In this document: in pieces, positions 61,519 through 64,000 of the stretch
How positions within the stretch are numbered: the first letter of the stretch is position 1
Layout: each line of letters starts with the position of its first letter
NCBI RefSeq assembly: GCF_050753385.1
Contig: NZ_JBLZFZ010000014.1
Location: forward strand, 62,001-126,000
Reading direction: 5' to 3'
Length of the DNA: 64,000 nucleotides
Source: Pantanalinema rosaneae
GTDB lineage: Bacteria > Cyanobacteriota > Cyanobacteriia > Leptolyngbyales > Leptolyngbyaceae
Notes under the pieces: generated by a model
What the model saw: the letters and a program-made list of their open reading frames with translations, nothing else
What the model was told of the DNA's origin: nothing
Databases searched by the model: none
Position numbers and translations under genes: made by a program

Positions 61519-61565
61519 TGTCATCCGTCATTTGTACGTTACCCATGACTAAATGACGGATGACA
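61519..61565. repeat. Perfect 15-bp inverted repeat of the ATGACA-rich type
   Basis: Arms TGTCATCCGTCATTT and AAATGACGGATGACA around a 17-nt loop lie between the DUF928 and CHASE2-GGDEF genes. The loop and flanks contain further ATGAC words. Short TGACA/TCATT-rich repeats are common between genes in filamentous cyanobacteria. It may stabilise or end the DUF928 transcript; no T-run is present. Nothing else is seen in 61394-61627. Confidence 0.7.
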
Positions 61566-61627
61566 GATGACACCCTTATGGCTATATCAACCAAAACTCA
61601 AACTGATTTATTCCCTATTCCTTAGGA

Positions 61628-62365
61628 TTACTCGATCGGAACGGTACTAATGTCTCCTAAGCCAACGGATTGTAACAACTGGCTCCAGGTAGCGGCGATC
61701 GAGGTGTACTGCTGCTGGTGTTGGAGTTGTGCCAGGGTTGATACCATGTCATACCAAATTCCCTGCTGCCCGAAAGCCGCAACCTGCTGTAGAGAAGGTG
61801 GTTGCCCCAGGTAGGGCAATACATCCGCCGGAGGTGAAATTCGCTGTATCCAGGCACTCGTAAACGGGCTATCGATCTGCAAGCGACCAGTACACAGAAT
61901 CACAATGCCCCACTCATAGGGTTTGCCCACCTGTAAAGCTGGTAAACGTTCCGCCACATTCAGCAATACAACACGGCCACTGCCCACGATCGGGATGATT
62001 TGTTGATGCAAGGTCTGCCCACGATCGTCCTTCAACACAAATAACGCTTTCTGGGCGGTGGTGGCTGGAATGTAAGCAAAAAATTGGGGACGCTCTGCCA
62101 CCGTGAGCCCATAGTTAGAATCGATCGGCGCTAAGGCTTGGACGATCGGCTGTTGCCCAGAAGTCTGCCGCAGACAAACACGATCTCCCCGCGAAGCTCC
62201 CCCGCGTGTGCCGGTTGGTGCCCCGCCCCCAGGTGGCTGAAACTGCACCACTGTCCCCGCCAGGGATTGAGCCGCAACCGTCATAGATAGACCTATGCCA
62301 AACCCGATCGCGATCGCCAGGGAACCCAAGGCATAACGATCGGTCACAATAGTGGATAGTTTCAT
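61628..62365 (-). CDS. DUF928 exported protein
   Basis: The protein has 245 residues from the ATG at 62365, preceded by AGGAG at 9 bp. An N-terminal hydrophobic stretch with Ala-rich end (IAIGFGIGLSMTVAAQSLAG, about 17-36) looks like a signal peptide. The DUF928 body is recognised by AERPQFFAYIPATTAQKALF, PYEWGIVILC and the C-terminal WYDMVSTLAQLQ. Family members occur in cyanobacteria next to CHAT and CHASE2 genes, as here. It starts 30 bp after the CHAT gene's end, so the two are probably one operon. The molecular function is unknown. Confidence 0.87.
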   Translation of the reverse strand: MKLSTIVTDRYALGSLAIAIGFGIGLSMTVAAQSLAGTVVQFQPPGGGAPTGTRGGASRGDRVCLRQTSGQQPIVQALAPIDSNYGLTVAERPQFFAYIPATTAQKALFVLKDDRGQTLHQQIIPIVGSGRVVLLNVAERLPALQVGKPYEWGIVILCTGRLQIDSPFTSAWIQRISPPADVLPYLGQPPSLQQVAAFGQQGIWYDMVSTLAQLQHQQQYTSIAATWSQLLQSVGLGDISTVPIE

Positions 62366-62394
62366 CGTGCTTGCTCCTGAATACGCCCATCTAG

Positions 62395-64000
62395 TTACCA
62401 CCAGTCTCCGACTAACACAAAGGGTGACCAGTAAAACGGTTGATTGTAGGTAGGATGCTTAAGTAATGCCAGTTGGGCGGCTCGTAACGCGGCGGCTCGC
62501 CCCAGCCCCTGATGCAGATATGCCTGATAAAATTCCTCCATAAACTGGGTTGTTGCGGCATCATTCACAGCCCATAAGGTGGCAAGGGTACTGCGAGCAC
62601 CCGAACTGACTGCCATACCTGCTAACCCTAAGACAGCGCGTTGATCGCCCTCCGCCGTTTCACAGGCACTCAGCACGAATAGATCAATCGGTTGCGGGTT
62701 AGAACGCTGACGCTGGCGGAGTAACCGTTGCACATCCTCGATCGTCAGGCGATCGTTCCAGGTTAACAGAAACGTCCTATTCAGTTTAGAACTAAATTGT
62801 CCGTGGGTTGCCAAATGCACGATTCTGGCTGGGCTATGGGTAAGTTGCTCTGCCAATGCCGCTTGCGTGAAATCCTGATTTAATAACTGTGCCACCGATA
62901 ATTGTTGGGCAAGGTGTTGCACCTCCGTTTCTACCCCCGGTAAGGCACTAAATCCTGAGCGGGCCTGACTAATCCCAGCAACCACTGCCCCCTGTTCTAC
63001 CGCAGACGACGATCGCGGAGCCAGAGATTGCGATCCCGTTGACAGGGCAATGGCATATTTTTCCACTAAATACCGTTGACCATCGTGGAGCGCGGCAAGG
63101 GGCAGATGGCGGAATTGACCTGGCAATACAAACACCAATGTTGTTGATTGATCGAATGCCTGATCCGCTTCTAAAGGACGAATTAACCAATCATAAACCT
63201 GTTGGAGCAAGCGATGACGCTCTTGCAGATTTGCCAGTGGATGCAAGGATGCCATGAGTTGATTTAATGTTCGATCGATCTCCGCCTGCGATCGCGGCAC
63301 TGTATAGTAACGCAGAGGTTGATTGTGCCGCACCACCAGAATAATCAGGCGATCGGGCAGAGTCAGAGGATAGATCACCGTGGTATTGGCATCGGCTTGA
63401 ATCAAGCTAGCAGGCATTTCTAGCCGCGCCGTCCGAAAGAACTCTTTGAGTTCGGCACTTTGTAGCCCTGCCAGCAAGTCACGGGATTGCACTAATTCAG
63501 CTTGTTGCGGCTGTCCATCCAGCAATAATCCCACCAGTTCCCGATAAATTGGTTCCACACTATCCCGAAAGGAGAATGCCAGATCCGGATTGACGGTCAG
63601 TAGATCGACCCGCACCCGTTTTGCCGCTTGCACCGCCTCTTGATAGAGGGTAATCGCCTGCGATCGCTGGTTCTGTTGTTGATAGAGTTGTCCCAATCTC
63701 CAGGCAGATCGGGAAACTAATTCATACGCCTGAAGCTGCCGCGCCAAGTCTAATGATCGCTGAGTCAGGGCAATCGCTTCCGACCATTGCCGCCTCCAGC
63801 GATACAGTTGTCCCCATTCCTGTAAAGCATTCGCTTCTACCCGCGCATCCTGAATCTGTTGCGCCGACTGCACCGTTGCCGCCATTAGTTGCAATAGCTG
63901 ATCTAGGGGCAAGAAGCGTTGGGAATAATCCACTTGACTGAGTAGCCGGACAAAGTAAATCGTTGTATTGAGCGAAGCCCGACCGGGTGGTTGCTGTTGG
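62395..64000 (-). CDS. TPR-CHAT domain protein, 5' part outside window
   Basis: The frame is open from the window edge. A GTG at 63933 is an internal possible start, but the preceding 22 codons (QQQPPGRASLNTTIYFVRLL) read as coding, so the gene continues upstream. TPR-like helices occupy the visible N-terminal part (ALQEWGQLYRWRRQWSEAIA, SAWRLGQLYQQQNQRSQAIT). The CHAT caspase-like peptidase domain has the catalytic His in VHLATHGQFSS and Cys in LFVLSACETAEGD, and ends ALLKHPTYNQPFYWSPFVLV. A caspase-like protease role is known for some family members; the substrate here is unknown. Confidence 0.92.
   Translation of the reverse strand, partial: QQQPPGRASLNTTIYFVRLLSQVDYSQRFLPLDQLLQLMAATVQSAQQIQDARVEANALQEWGQLYRWRRQWSEAIALTQRSLDLARQLQAYELVSRSAWRLGQLYQQQNQRSQAITLYQEAVQAAKRVRVDLLTVNPDLAFSFRDSVEPIYRELVGLLLDGQPQQAELVQSRDLLAGLQSAELKEFFRTARLEMPASLIQADANTTVIYPLTLPDRLIILVVRHNQPLRYYTVPRSQAEIDRTLNQLMASLHPLANLQERHRLLQQVYDWLIRPLEADQAFDQSTTLVFVLPGQFRHLPLAALHDGQRYLVEKYAIALSTGSQSLAPRSSSAVEQGAVVAGISQARSGFSALPGVETEVQHLAQQLSVAQLLNQDFTQAALAEQLTHSPARIVHLATHGQFSSKLNRTFLLTWNDRLTIEDVQRLLRQRQRSNPQPIDLFVLSACETAEGDQRAVLGLAGMAVSSGARSTLATLWAVNDAATTQFMEEFYQAYLHQGLGRAAALRAAQLALLKHPTYNQPFYWSPFVLVGDWW

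Overview
The window comes from a filamentous-type cyanobacterium. The palindrome GCGATCGC (HIP1), a cyanobacterial genome signature, recurs through most of it. Several gene families are also typical of that group: CHAT, DUF928, CHASE2-GGDEF, Uma2, DUF4058, Csx3-AAA and a WYL-type CRISPR regulator. Two stretches stand out as HIP1-poor and probably acquired: the type III-D cas operon (22-31.6 kb) and a tandem gene family at 48.7-53.3 kb.

Layout. 1-1.6 kb: an IS5-family element cut by the window edge, followed by a decayed gene and a small ORF. 1.6-8 kb: two large paralogous secreted beta-helix proteins, preceded by the 3' remnant of a third. 8-9.1 kb: rsgA. 9.5-13.6 kb: a plasmid- or phage-like module with two ParB/Srx-fold proteins, an adenine-methyltransferase-like protein and several unknown small genes; a conserved palindrome occurs three times in the window, twice here and once near 1.1 kb. 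13.75-46.5 kb: a large CRISPR-Cas island. 46.5-56.8 kb: a scarred accessory region with IS3 and IS21 elements, pseudogenes and three tandem paralogues of an unrecognised family. 56.8-64 kb: ordinary chromosome on the minus strand (tRNA-Ala, HAD hydrolase, tandem AAA ATPase, CHASE2-GGDEF, DUF928 and a CHAT protein running off the end).

The CRISPR island has two arrays, of 58 and 47 repeats by manual count. Their 37-nt repeats differ in the first third but share the hairpin and 3' tag, so the single Cas6 could serve both. Between them lie, in order: a minus-strand HD-hydrolase/WYL pair; a divergent double-Csx3-AAA protein; an operon of CARF-nuclease, cas10 and a type III-D backbone (cas7, csx10, double cas7, csx19, large cas7); a DUF4058 fragment and a Uma2 gene; a DHH-like protein; and a type I operon, cas3-cas8-cas7-cas5-cas6-cas4-cas1-cas2, that leads into array 2. 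Cas10 has no visible HD nuclease but keeps GGDD. This predicts cyclic-oligoadenylate signalling, with the CARF protein as receiver and Csx3 as a possible off-switch.

The most promising points for follow-up are the unfused III-D backbone (separate Cas7 next to a Csx10 with a helical tail), the Csx3-Csx3-AAA fusion beside an HD hydrolase, the DHH-like protein in front of cas3, the matched leader palindromes, and the 48.7-53.3 kb tandem family. All functional calls are from reading the sequence; no database search was run.
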